From: Polynucleobacter sp. Latsch14-2
Lineage (GTDB): Bacteria > Pseudomonadota > Gammaproteobacteria > Burkholderiales > Burkholderiaceae
Assembly (NCBI RefSeq): GCF_018881925.1
Contig: NZ_JACVPL010000002.1
Location: 1 to 64,000, forward strand
Length of the DNA: 64,000 nt
Reading direction: 5' to 3'
Shown here: one piece after another, positions 55,896 through 64,000 of the stretch
Layout: the number at the start of each line of letters is the position of its first letter
Position numbering within the stretch: position 1 is the first letter of the stretch
Made by a program: the position numbers and the translations under genes
Notes under the pieces: generated by a model
Database searches by the model: none
Seen by the model: the letters and a program-made list of their open reading frames with translations, nothing else
Told to the model about the DNA's origin: nothing

Positions 55896-56867
55896 CTAGT
55901 TGCCAGCCACAATAGACATCACCGCCATGCGCACGGCAATCCCAAATGTCACTTGGTTCAAGATCACTGATTGTGGGCCATCAGCAACTGCAGAATCAAT
56001 TTCAACCCCACGATTCATTGGGCCCGGATGCATCACTATTGCATCCGCTTTAGCCAAAGCAAGTCGCTCTGGCGTAAGACCATACTGTTTAAAGAACGCC
56101 TCGCCCTCGGGAACTTGGCCCACTTCCATACGTTCCTTTTGGATCCGCAAGGTCATCACAACATCAACCCCCTTCAGACCCTCTTCCATGCTGTGGAATA
56201 CCTTGACCCCCAGCATATCCAAATTACTTGGCAAAAGACTCTCCGGTCCAATCACACGAATATCAGCACAGCCTAAAGTACGCAACGCACAGATATTCGA
56301 TTTGGCAACGCGACTGTGCACAATATCACCAACAATAGCAATCTTCAGACCGCCAAAGTCTTTCTTAAAGTGACGCATGGTGTACATATCCAGCAGCCCT
56401 TGAGTGGGATGCTGATGACTGCCATCACCTGCATTCACAACATGAACATGTGGAGGGACGTGTTGAGCAATCTCAATCGGCGCTCTAGAGACGCCATGGC
56501 GCACAACAAAAATATCGGCCTGCATCGCCACTAAGTTATCAATCGTATCTAATAGACTTTCACCTTTTGCCGTTGAAGAGGTTGGAATATCTAGATTAAT
56601 GACATCTGCAGATAAACGTTTTGCGGCAATCTCAAAAGTAGTGCGCGTGCGAGTGGAGTTTTCAAAAAAGAGATTGAAGACGCTCTTGCCACGCAACAGA
56701 GGAACCTTTCTAACTTCTCTGGCAGGATCGGTAACGCTAACGAATTGCTGAGCAGTATCCAGAATATGGATGATTTGCTCTTTAGGAAGCCCCTCAAGCG
56801 TTACTAGATGCGTTAACTCACCCGAGGAATTAAATTGATTAAATACTTCAGCGGACTCACTCATCAT
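55896..56867 (-). CDS. pyrB: Aspartate carbamoyltransferase catalytic subunit
   Basis: The 323-residue enzyme has [19 protein letters not shown] (carbamoyl phosphate site), [18 protein letters not shown] and [13 protein letters not shown]. It commits carbamoyl phosphate to pyrimidine synthesis. It overlaps pyrR by four bases. In related bacteria pyrC often follows; here the next gene is a glycosyltransferase. Confidence 0.96.
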   Translation of the reverse strand: MMSESAEVFNQFNSSGELTHLVTLEGLPKEQIIHILDTAQQFVSVTDPAREVRKVPLLRGKSVFNLFFENSTRTRTTFEIAAKRLSADVINLDIPTSSTAKGESLLDTIDNLVAMQADIFVVRHGVSRAPIEIAQHVPPHVHVVNAGDGSHQHPTQGLLDMYTMRHFKKDFGGLKIAIVGDIVHSRVAKSNICALRTLGCADIRVIGPESLLPSNLDMLGVKVFHSMEEGLKGVDVVMTLRIQKERMEVGQVPEGEAFFKQYGLTPERLALAKADAIVMHPGPMNRGVEIDSAVADGPQSVILNQVTFGIAVRMAVMSIVAGN

Positions 56868-57367
56868 TCGCGATCCTCAAGTTGAAAGGTGAATGTACTG
56901 TCCGTATTTTTTTCCAGGACTAGCACTTGATGATCTGGGACTTGCACTTTCTCGCCTAAAAAATCTGCGGAAATTGGTAGCTCACGATTTTCTCGATCAG
57001 CCAATACCATCAACTCTACTTTGGCTGGTCTACCGAAATCAAACAACTCATTCAATGCAGCTCTCACCGTTCTGCCGGTAAGTAAAACATCATCTATTAG
57101 GATAAGGTGCGCGCCATTGACCTCATAAGGCAGATGAGTAGACATTGTTTTGGCAGTCCGCATCGCAGTCATACCTTTTTCAGCATAATCATCCCGATGA
57201 AAGGCAACGTTGATAACCCCGTAATGCGCTAAACCAAGATCAGTTGCAAGACGCTCTGCGATCCACGCCCCGCCCATAGCCAAGCCAGCCAATTCAAAAA
57301 CTTCCCCCGAAATCTTGCGTTTGCGCAAAACTTCAAGCAACTTTAGGTAGGACTGCTCCGCATTCAT
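56864..57367 (-). CDS. pyrR: PyrR bifunctional regulator/uracil phosphoribosyltransferase
   Basis: A 167-residue PRTase-fold protein with the PRPP motif [20 protein letters not shown] (residues about 87-106). PyrR regulates pyr genes in response to uridine nucleotides in Gram-positive bacteria; in betaproteobacteria its regulatory role is less clear. It follows ruvX by six bases. Confidence 0.92.
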   Translation of the reverse strand: MNAEQSYLKLLEVLRKRKISGEVFELAGLAMGGAWIAERLATDLGLAHYGVINVAFHRDDYAEKGMTAMRTAKTMSTHLPYEVNGAHLILIDDVLLTGRTVRAALNELFDFGRPAKVELMVLADRENRELPISADFLGEKVQVPDHQVLVLEKNTDSTFTFQLEDRE

Positions 57368-57373
57368 CTCAAC

Positions 57374-57775
57374 TTATCCTAGTTTCTTCTCATGAAAGTA
57401 CTGCTCCAAAATTAAGGCAGCAGACTGTGCATCCAAATTGTCCCGCATCTCTGGATTTCCCTCCAAAATTGCCGAGGTGTAGCGCTCATCTACCCAATCA
57501 ACCGGTAAATGAAAGCGTCCATGCAGTTGATTTCCAAAGCGCTTGGCCTTGGCAGTCATTTCATGCTCGGCACCGTCAGGATGGCATGGTAATCCGACTA
57601 CCAGCCGATCCGGCTGCCACTCCTTAAGCAAGACCTCAATCAACCTAAAACGGGCATCATCCCCATTTTCAGCAATAGTTTGTATGGGCTGCCCTGCTTT
57701 GGTGACTGTATTTCCTACAGCCACCCCGATTCTTCGAGTGCCGTAGTCAAAGGCCATGACCGTTTGATCATGCAT
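57374..57775 (-). CDS. ruvX: Putative Holliday junction resolvase RuvX/YqgF
   Basis: The 133-residue RNase H-fold protein has MAFDYGTRRIGVAVGNTVT at the N-terminus, LVVGLPCHPDG and WVDERYTSA. YqgF is implicated in 16S rRNA 5'-end processing and in recombination. Several in-frame ATGs exist (57787, 57775, 57757); I chose 57775, which lies just after the algH stop, because the conserved core begins close to it. Extra N-terminal residues from an earlier start lack similarity to the family. Confidence 0.9.
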   Translation of the reverse strand: MHDQTVMAFDYGTRRIGVAVGNTVTKAGQPIQTIAENGDDARFRLIEVLLKEWQPDRLVVGLPCHPDGAEHEMTAKAKRFGNQLHGRFHLPVDWVDERYTSAILEGNPEMRDNLDAQSAALILEQYFHEKKLG

Positions 57776-57779
57776 CACC

Positions 57780-58436
57780 TTAAGCATGTCCTGCCTCGCC
57801 AGAAAGATGGGCAGGATCAAAACCTAGATGACTCAGCGTCTTTTCATAGCGCTGCCCAGCAGGCGTATTAAAAATGATCTGCACCATTTCCTGGCAGCTC
57901 AAAGGAACGTTAATCCACCCATTTAAGGCAATTTCCTCTTCTAGCTGACCTGCACCCCACCCAGAGTAACCCAAAGTCATTTGAAAATTTCGCGGGCCAC
58001 GACCATCAGCTACAGCCTCTAGAACGTCTTTAGAGGTGGTCATGGTCAACCCGCCCGGGACAGCTAAGGAGGATGAGTAAGCGCATTCAGGGCTTGGCTC
58101 ATGTAAAACAAAGCCTCTTTCGATCTGTACTGGCCCACCAAAATAGACTGGTCGCTCAAGCAAGGGGGCAATTTCCAGTTTGAGCTCGATTTTTTCGAAT
58201 AAGGTGGCCAAATCAACCTCCGTGGGTCGATTCACAACCAAACCCATAGCACCCTTCTCCGTATGCTCAAAGAGGTAAATCACAGAGCCTGCAAAATTCT
58301 CATCCACCATACCAGGCATGGCAATTAAAAACTGGTTTGCTAGGTGATCTGCAGAATAAGAGATCGAAGACTCCACGTTTGGAGTTTGGGCGGGTTTTAA
58401 TGTTTTACCCACAGGGGCTTTTTTAGCCGTGCTCAT
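57780..58436 (-). CDS. algH: YqgE/AlgH family protein
   Basis: A 218-residue protein with LANQFLIAMPGMVDENFAGS and GAMGLVVNRPTEVDLATLFE, the YqgE/AlgH core; a Lys/Pro-rich N-terminal 35 residues precede it. The family is linked to alginate regulation in Pseudomonas but its molecular role is unclear. Gene order algH-ruvX-pyrR-pyrB is conserved in betaproteobacteria. Confidence 0.93.
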   Translation of the reverse strand: MSTAKKAPVGKTLKPAQTPNVESSISYSADHLANQFLIAMPGMVDENFAGSVIYLFEHTEKGAMGLVVNRPTEVDLATLFEKIELKLEIAPLLERPVYFGGPVQIERGFVLHEPSPECAYSSSLAVPGGLTMTTSKDVLEAVADGRGPRNFQMTLGYSGWGAGQLEEEIALNGWINVPLSCQEMVQIIFNTPAGQRYEKTLSHLGFDPAHLSGEAGHA

Positions 58437-58458
58437 GTAGGTCTATTTTACCGAATTA

Positions 58459-59268
58459 CTAGATCTTTCCAGTAATCCAATAGGCCAACAGGCCAACCGC
58501 CTCATGGATCAACTTATTCCAATTTTGGACACCATCCTCGAGGCTAAACGCCGCCCACCTCAAAGTGGCTGCAGTCTGATAATCCACTGGCACTGGAATG
58601 ACATTAAGACCTTGTTTTTGGAAAGCACTGACTGATCGATACATGTGGTTTGCTGAAGTAATTAAAAGCCATGGCTTTAATGCGCCCTGAGCATTCTTTT
58701 TCCCTAGCTCACCCATCATTGGCTTCATGTACAACACATTCTCATAGGTATTGCGTGATTGATTCTCGTAATGGGCAGACTTATCAGCCAAACCTTGCTC
58801 CGCAATGAGTTGCCTAAAGGCATCAGCCTCCGATAGCCCTTTGGGCGATAGGCGGCCAGAGAAGCCGCTAAAGATAAAAGGTACATCTGGGTATTTCCGT
58901 ATGAGCTCAAATGCCTTAGTCACCCTTTCAGCCGCCGCACCAATTGAAATCTCGCCACGATCTGTGGCAATATCACCACCCTCGATTGCGCCACCCAAGA
59001 TGACGATTCCGCCAATATCCTTCTCCGAAACCAAGATTAAATTGGCTTTTGGAACAGCGTCTTCAAACGCCCTTAAAAACACTTCGGATGTAGGCAGCCA
59101 GCCCACTACAAGGAGGTCCAGCAAAGCAAGCAACAGAAAACGCTTACATAAATGAGGCTTTCTCAAGCTAAGAAATAAAAGACCTAAACCGACAAAGATG
59201 ATGACCCAATTTAAGGGCTCAATACAAAACTGCACAATCTTTGAGGTGATAAAAAATAGTGTATCCAT
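58459..59268 (-). CDS. YdcF/ElyC family membrane protein
   Basis: The 269-residue protein has two N-terminal hydrophobic helices (LNWVIIFVGLGLLFLSL and FLLLALLDLLVVGW) and a DUF218 domain from about residue 85: GGIVILGGAIEGGD, IFSGFSGRLSPKGLSEADAF, YENQSRNTYENVLYMKP and LLITSANHMYRSVSAFQKQG. ElyC, a relative, affects peptidoglycan and undecaprenyl-linked envelope assembly. I chose ATG 59268 because the helix begins there. It is divergent from phrB across 64 bases. Confidence 0.85.
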   Translation of the reverse strand: MDTLFFITSKIVQFCIEPLNWVIIFVGLGLLFLSLRKPHLCKRFLLLALLDLLVVGWLPTSEVFLRAFEDAVPKANLILVSEKDIGGIVILGGAIEGGDIATDRGEISIGAAAERVTKAFELIRKYPDVPFIFSGFSGRLSPKGLSEADAFRQLIAEQGLADKSAHYENQSRNTYENVLYMKPMMGELGKKNAQGALKPWLLITSANHMYRSVSAFQKQGLNVIPVPVDYQTAATLRWAAFSLEDGVQNWNKLIHEAVGLLAYWITGKI

Positions 59269-59332
59269 CATTAATAAGGATATTACCCTGTAGCTCAAGC
59301 ACACACTCCAAATTAGCCCTAAGATAGTGGCT

Positions 59333-60817
59333 ATGAAAAAAGCACTCGTTTGGCTTCGTCGTGATCTACGTCTTTATGACCACGCAGCCCTTCATCACGC
59401 CCTTCAACAACACGATCAAGTTTGGCTAGCCTTTATTTTTGACATTGGCATCCTAAAGCCGCTCATACAAGGCGAACTGGATCAAGACGGGCTTAAGCAC
59501 GATCGGCGGGTGGACTTTATTTGGCAAGGCATTAAACAGATTGATGAGGAACTGCGCCAAAAAGGCGGGGGTCTGATCGTTCGCTATGGCGACCCCACCG
59601 AATGCATTCCACAGCTAGCTCATGAGTTGGGTGTAGATGCCGTATTTACCAATCGTGATTACGAACCCTCTGCCATTGCACGAGACCAGATTGTTAAAAA
59701 TACATTGGCTGCACTTGATATTGAGTTTACAGATTTTAAGGATCAAGTAATCTTTGAAAAAAAAGAAATCTTAACGAATTCAAACACTGTTTTTTCTATT
59801 TTTACGCCCTACAAAAATAATTGGCTCAAGACACTTCAAGAAAAAGATTTAGCAGCGTATGACTGTACCCCGCAAAAAAATCAATTTGCAGTGATTCCTA
59901 GAAAATTAGACTTAGCCCTGCCAAGTCTTAAATCAATGGGGTTTGCAACGACCGGGATTGAGGCCTATTTACCGCCGGGCTCTGAAGGTGGTCAACACTT
60001 CTTAGAAGACTTTCTCCCGCGGATTGAGCAATACCAAATTGGCAGAGACTTCCCAGCTATTAAGGGTGTGAGTTACTTATCGACCCACTTGCGCTTTGGG
60101 ATGCTATCGATTAGAGGCCTGGTCAGGGAGGCGCACCGTCGCATGCTTGCCGGCAGCATGGGTGCCACCATTTGGTTAAGCGAGCTTATCTGGCGCGATT
60201 TTTATTTCATGATTTTGTCCAATCATCCAAGGCTGGCTAATGGCATGGCCTTCAAACCAGATTACGACAATATTCAATGGGAGAGTGGATCAACTGCAAA
60301 AAAACTCTTTGCTGCTTGGTGTGAAGGCAAGACAGGCTACCCACTAGTAGATGCCGCCATGCATCAACTAAACCAAAGCGGCTATATGCATAATCGGCTG
60401 CGCATGGTTGTTGCCAGCTTCCTTACTAAAGATCTTGGCATTGACTGGCGTTGGGGTGAAGCCTATTTTTCTGAACATCTCAATGATTTTGAGTTCTCCT
60501 CAAATAATGGTGGCTGGCAATGGGCCTCTTCATCTGGTTGTGATGCACAGCCCTATTTCAGAATTTTTAATCCCATTACACAATCTGAAAAATTTGATCC
60601 TGAAGGTAAATTTATTCGCAGGTATCTACCGCAACTAGACAAACTTTCAAAAAAGTCCATTCATGCGCCCTGGCAGTCTGGCCACATTGAATTAGAGGCG
60701 GCTGGCATAGTACTTGGCAGAGACTATCCATTGCCTATCGTTGATCACGATGAAGCACGTAAGAAAACCTTAGTACGCTACAGCGTTGTTAAAAAGATGA
60801 GTGTTGAGTCACTTTGA
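59333..60817 (+). CDS. phrB: Deoxyribodipyrimidine photolyase
   Basis: A 494-residue FAD enzyme with an N-terminal antenna domain (LVWLRRDLRLYDHAALHHAL) and FAD-binding helical domain containing WLSELIWRDFYFMIL, MHNRLRMVVASFLTKDLGI and WASSSGCDAQPYFRIFNP. This matches class I CPD photolyases. It repairs UV-induced cyclobutane dimers using light, useful in surface waters. ATG 59333 is preferred to a GTG two codons upstream. Confidence 0.94.
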   Translation: MKKALVWLRRDLRLYDHAALHHALQQHDQVWLAFIFDIGILKPLIQGELDQDGLKHDRRVDFIWQGIKQIDEELRQKGGGLIVRYGDPTECIPQLAHELGVDAVFTNRDYEPSAIARDQIVKNTLAALDIEFTDFKDQVIFEKKEILTNSNTVFSIFTPYKNNWLKTLQEKDLAAYDCTPQKNQFAVIPRKLDLALPSLKSMGFATTGIEAYLPPGSEGGQHFLEDFLPRIEQYQIGRDFPAIKGVSYLSTHLRFGMLSIRGLVREAHRRMLAGSMGATIWLSELIWRDFYFMILSNHPRLANGMAFKPDYDNIQWESGSTAKKLFAAWCEGKTGYPLVDAAMHQLNQSGYMHNRLRMVVASFLTKDLGIDWRWGEAYFSEHLNDFEFSSNNGGWQWASSSGCDAQPYFRIFNPITQSEKFDPEGKFIRRYLPQLDKLSKKSIHAPWQSGHIELEAAGIVLGRDYPLPIVDHDEARKKTLVRYSVVKKMSVESL

Positions 60818-60843
60818 TATTGGATTCCGCTTTAAGATAGGGC

Positions 60844-61683
60844 ATGAATAAGATTTACGCCATTGGCGATATACAGGGATGTGCGCCATCCCTGAAAAGC
60901 CTAGTAAAAAAACTTCCAAAAGAATCCAAAATGATTTTTTTGGGGGATTTAGTAAATCGTGGCCCGAGTTCGCTTAGCGCACTTCGCCAGCTTAAATCCC
61001 TGCAAGAGCAAGGTCGCGCTGAATGCATCTTAGGTAATCATGATTTACATCTACTAGCAATTGATGCCGGTCTTCGAAAAACCAAAGGTCTTGATACGGT
61101 AGATGCCATTCTTCGTGCTCCAGACCGAGCTGAATTAATTCATTGGCTACGTCACCGACCCATGGCCTTAAGTAATGGAAAGATTATTACAGTTCACGCT
61201 GGAATTCTGCCGCAATGGGATCTTCAACAAACTATTGAGTGTGCACAGGAAGTTGAAAAAGCGTTACGGAAAAAAACTTATGTCGATTTTCTGGCAAGTA
61301 TGTATGACAATACTCCCAATAAATGGAGTAACACCTTGAAAGGATCTGAGCGCTTAAGAGTGATTACCAATGCGCTGACCCGTTTGCGTTTTTGTACGCC
61401 TATGGGTCAAATGGAATTTGAAAGTAAAGAAGGTTTAGAGAAGGGGCCCAAGGGATACATTCCTTGGTTCAAAGTTCCCAAGCGCAAAACTCAGGACACA
61501 TTAGTCTATTTTGGGCATTGGTCAACCTTAGGGCTCATGCGGCAAGACAATGTCATTGGGCTAGATACTGGTTGTGTATGGGGAGGCAAACTCACCGCCA
61601 TGGAGATTCCTAATTCAGGCAAAGACTCTAAAAAACTAGAGATTATTCAAGTGGCTGGCTATGACCATCCCTTGAGAATGTAA
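60844..61683 (+). CDS. apaH: Symmetrical bis(5'-nucleosyl)-tetraphosphatase ApaH
   Basis: The 279-residue metallophosphatase has YAIGDIQGCAPSLKSLV, FLGDLVNRGPSSLSAL and ILGNHDLHLLAI, the metal-binding motifs, plus GLDTGCVWGGKLTAMEI at the C-terminus. It hydrolyses Ap4A to two ADP and may act on capped RNA. It lies 26 bases after phrB and converges with hemL two bases away. Confidence 0.95.
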   Translation: MNKIYAIGDIQGCAPSLKSLVKKLPKESKMIFLGDLVNRGPSSLSALRQLKSLQEQGRAECILGNHDLHLLAIDAGLRKTKGLDTVDAILRAPDRAELIHWLRHRPMALSNGKIITVHAGILPQWDLQQTIECAQEVEKALRKKTYVDFLASMYDNTPNKWSNTLKGSERLRVITNALTRLRFCTPMGQMEFESKEGLEKGPKGYIPWFKVPKRKTQDTLVYFGHWSTLGLMRQDNVIGLDTGCVWGGKLTAMEIPNSGKDSKKLEIIQVAGYDHPLRM

Positions 61684-61685
61684 AA

Positions 61686-62990
61686 CTATCCCTGCAGCTT
61701 TTTAAAAGAAGTTTGTGCCGCAACAAAGATTTGCGCAAGAACAGCATCATCATGCGCAATAGAGGTAAAACCGGCCTCGTAAGCTGATGGTGCAAGATAC
61801 ACACCTTCATCTAGCATTGCATGAAAGAACTTTTTAAATGCCTCGATATCCGTTTTGGTAACAGCCTCGAAGGAAGTGGGCACTTTGTCTGCAAAGTAAA
61901 AACCAAACATACCGCCGACGCTATCAACAGTAAACGCTACACCCGCTGCTTCGGCAGCTTGCTTCAAACCAGCCATCAATTTTTGGGTTTGAGTAGTTAA
62001 GCATTCATAAAAGCCAGAACGAGAAATAATCTCTAGGGTCTTTAGTCCTGCAGCTACTGCAACAGGGTTGCCAGATAAGGTACCTGCTTGATAAACATTT
62101 CCCAAGGGCGCCAACTTAGACATGATTTCTTTTTTACCCCCAAAGGCAGCCATGGGCATCCCGCCACCCATTACCTTACCCAAACAGGTGAGATCGGGGA
62201 CGATTCCCTGCAAAGATTGTGCGCCACCCAAAGCAACCCGAAAACCAGTCATAACTTCGTCGTAGATTAATACGCTACCGTACTGACTAGTAAGAGTACG
62301 AATCGCCGCTAAAAATGCTTTTGATGGCTGAATTAAATTCATATTGCCAGCAATCGGCTCCAAAATAACGGCAGCCACTTGATCGCCCTGCCTCTTAAAC
62401 ACCTCTTCAATAGCCGCAATATCGTTATAAGGCAATACCAAAGTATGCTTAACCAAATCCTGCGGCACACCGCCAGAGGAGGGCGCATTCTGAGTAGAGT
62501 CTGCAAAAGTTAATAAGCCCGAGCCCGCTTTTACTAGGAGACTATCAGCATGGCCGTGATAACAGCCCTCAAACTTAATAATCAAATCACGCCCAGTATG
62601 ACCACGAGCCAAACGCAAAGCGCTCATTGTTGCCTCTGTGCCACTAGACACCATACGCACTTGTTCAATACTGGGGACCAATTCACAAATGCGCTCAGCC
62701 AATTCAATTTCACCCTCGGTGGGCGCACCATAGCTAAAACTAGTCTCTGCTGCTTTTTTGACGGCCTCCACCACCTCAGGGTTGGCATGCCCCACAATCA
62801 TCGGACCCCAAGACATAATGAGATCTATATAACGCTTATCTTCAGCATCCCAAAAATAAGGTCCTTTTGCTTTTGAGACAAAACGGGGGGTGCCGCCTAC
62901 CTGTCGAAAAGCCCTTACTGGAGAATTAACGCCTCCAGGAATAGTTTTCTGTGCACGCTCGAATAAAACTTCGTTTTGTCCCACGATCAT
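61686..62990 (-). CDS. hemL: Glutamate-1-semialdehyde 2,1-aminomutase
   Basis: A 434-residue class III PLP enzyme. [10 protein letters not shown]-type residues occur as [44 protein letters not shown] and the PLP lysine in [17 protein letters not shown] follow. It makes 5-aminolevulinate for heme. It starts 10 bases downstream of the rubredoxin gene on the same strand, so they are probably co-transcribed. Confidence 0.97.
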   Translation of the reverse strand: MIVGQNEVLFERAQKTIPGGVNSPVRAFRQVGGTPRFVSKAKGPYFWDAEDKRYIDLIMSWGPMIVGHANPEVVEAVKKAAETSFSYGAPTEGEIELAERICELVPSIEQVRMVSSGTEATMSALRLARGHTGRDLIIKFEGCYHGHADSLLVKAGSGLLTFADSTQNAPSSGGVPQDLVKHTLVLPYNDIAAIEEVFKRQGDQVAAVILEPIAGNMNLIQPSKAFLAAIRTLTSQYGSVLIYDEVMTGFRVALGGAQSLQGIVPDLTCLGKVMGGGMPMAAFGGKKEIMSKLAPLGNVYQAGTLSGNPVAVAAGLKTLEIISRSGFYECLTTQTQKLMAGLKQAAEAAGVAFTVDSVGGMFGFYFADKVPTSFEAVTKTDIEAFKKFFHAMLDEGVYLAPSAYEAGFTSIAHDDAVLAQIFVAAQTSFKKLQG

Positions 62991-63000
62991 TCCCTATCTA

Positions 63001-63171
63001 TTAAATCGCCATCATTTCAAAATCTTCTTTACGCGCGCCACATTCAGGGCAAGTCCAATTCATAGGAACATCTTTCCACAGTGTTCCTGGAGCAATACCC
63101 TCCTCAGGTAATCCTGTAGCCTCGTCATATACCCAACCGCATATAAGGCACATATATGTTTTAAATTCCAT
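63001..63171 (-). CDS. rubA: Rubredoxin
   Basis: This 56-residue gene is short but clear: MEFKTYMCLICGWVYDEATG with CLICG, then WTCPECGARKEDFEMM with CPECG, giving the four iron ligands of rubredoxin (C-x2-C...C-x2-C). The start is ATG at 63171 with AAGGAAAGAG upstream at suitable spacing. It transfers electrons in the cytoplasm, possibly to the rubrerythrin at 11879 that lacks its own rubredoxin domain. It precedes hemL in the same direction; the link between the two is positional. Confidence 0.95.
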   Translation of the reverse strand: MEFKTYMCLICGWVYDEATGLPEEGIAPGTLWKDVPMNWTCPECGARKEDFEMMAI

Positions 63172-63229
63172 ATCCTGACTCTTTCCTTATTAACATCAAT
63201 ACACCAGATCTTGTTTTGCTCTCTCTATT

Positions 63230-64000
63230 TTAAGACTCGCGCTTTTGATGCATCTCAAATTTAAACAGACGACATTCCAATGGCCCATTAAATAGCGGAG
63301 TACGTTTTGACTCTTTGATGCGCAGCTGACCCGGTAACGCCATATCAGCAGTCAAAACAAACACATTCCAGCCACCAAAAGCATCTTTTAAATGCTGGCC
63401 AAACTGGCGCAAAAATTCAACAAACTTAGGATCCTGCTCTTCTTGTGCCTGTAAGCGCTTCAAGGATTCGCGACTAGAACGTTTGGCACTTTGACGCCCT
63501 GTTTCCAAATTCAATTCAAAGCGATTCTCAGGCTCTTGGTCATCATATGTTGCCTCGCGATCGGCTCCACGCTCCTCTCCGCGCCCACCCTTAATAACTA
63601 GGCGCTCACCGTACGGAGGATTTAACAGCACAACCCCTGCTTTAGAGTTAGCCGGAGGCTTTGCAGCCAATGCATCCACCTGACGCACGAATGGCAAGCC
63701 TGGCAACTGTGCACGCTGCCAATTACTCTTAAACATGGACACCAACTTTTCATTGATGTCGCCGCCAGAAATGTGAAGTGATTCGGCATCTGGGTACTGT
63801 TTACGCCTCTCCAAAATCTCCGTCAAAGCAGAATCTTTTAATCCAGTCCAACGCTTTTGCTCAGCATTCTCTTGAAATGGCTTCAATCTCTGAAAGCCAA
63901 AGCCATGTGCGGAGGTAACGAGAGGTCGATAAGCCAACTTGCTAGGTTTAGCATCCTCACCGTACATCCCCGATCGAATTGCCCCTGAGGGTATAGCCAA
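63230..64000 (-). CDS. RlmL/RlmK-like rRNA guanine-N2 methyltransferase, C-terminal part
   Basis: The frame runs to the window edge, so the N-terminus (THUMP domain expected) lies outside. The visible part has SLHISGGDINEKLVSMFKSN, GVVLLNPPYGERL (methyltransferase catalytic motif NPPY) and FGGWNVFVLTADMALPGQLR. A charged stretch of about 55 residues (GGRGEERGADREATYDDQEP on) follows NPPYGERL and looks like a low-complexity insertion. The enzyme probably methylates a guanine in 23S rRNA. It has no following gene before rubredoxin, 58 bases away. Confidence 0.85.
   Translation of the reverse strand: MAIPSGAIRSGMYGEDAKPSKLAYRPLVTSAHGFGFQRLKPFQENAEQKRWTGLKDSALTEILERRKQYPDAESLHISGGDINEKLVSMFKSNWQRAQLPGLPFVRQVDALAAKPPANSKAGVVLLNPPYGERLVIKGGRGEERGADREATYDDQEPENRFELNLETGRQSAKRSSRESLKRLQAQEEQDPKFVEFLRQFGQHLKDAFGGWNVFVLTADMALPGQLRIKESKRTPLFNGPLECRLFKFEMHQKRES

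Noticed and set aside
55900-56373. 157-codon open frame on the plus strand opposite pyrB
   Set aside because: pyrB is a clear enzyme with all active-site motifs; the antisense frame has no start signals and no family features.

Overview
The window reads as ordinary chromosome of a betaproteobacterium, most likely Burkholderiales and close to Polynucleobacter. The grounds are gene order and protein content: exbB-exbD-lpxK-kdsB-adk, glyA/nrdR beside tolQRAB-pal-cpoB-queC, rib genes with nusB, and algH-ruvX-pyrR-pyrB. Coding is dense and base composition is moderate. The genus is inferred and was not tested by any search. No rRNA, tRNA, CRISPR array, insertion sequence or prophage was recognised.

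Layout. 1-4340: an AT-rich surface-glycan cassette on the minus strand (broken dioxygenase-like gene, beta-propeller protein, acyltransferase, methyltransferase, WbqC, DegT aminotransferase). 4454-10786: Wzz-like chain-length protein, O-antigen ligase-like protein and the GDP-L-fucose pathway (fcl, gmd, manC). 10948-16245: an unannotated 46-residue ORF, HPP protein, rubrerythrin, HiPIP, folE with a lysine-rich tail, MAPEG protein, plsY, xerD and yajQ. 16341-25118: murB, a higBA toxin-antitoxin pair, xseA, exbBD, lpxK, a Trm112-like protein, kdsB, adk, a second gmd-type gene and nrdR. 25146-31810: glyA and the Tol-Pal operon with queC. 31821-38469: a second higBA pair, riboflavin genes interrupted by a minor-pilin cluster, and nusB. 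38617-43367: gabD, trmB, UDP-xylose synthase, a DUF2721 protein and uppP. 43493-55864: a TolC-type protein, then a glycan region (waaC, rmlBDAC and six transferase-like genes, two of them fucosyltransferase-like). 55896-64000: pyrB, pyrR, ruvX, algH, a YdcF-like protein, photolyase, apaH, hemL, rubredoxin and a truncated RNA methyltransferase gene.

Much of the window serves the cell envelope. KdsB and LpxK supply KDO activation and lipid A. WaaC adds heptose. RmlABCD, ManC/Gmd/Fcl and Uxs make dTDP-L-rhamnose, GDP-L-fucose and UDP-xylose. UppP recycles the lipid carrier. Wzz and the ligase finish O-antigen chains, and Tol-Pal holds the outer membrane. The most distinctive features are the AT-rich cassette, the paired fucosyltransferase-like genes far from the GDP-fucose genes, a RibB protein whose GTP cyclohydrolase II half has lost its zinc cysteines, two higBA modules with different inverted-repeat operators, simple-sequence repeats in wzz and next to trmB, and the new small ORF. 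I found no clearly new multi-gene defence or mobile system.
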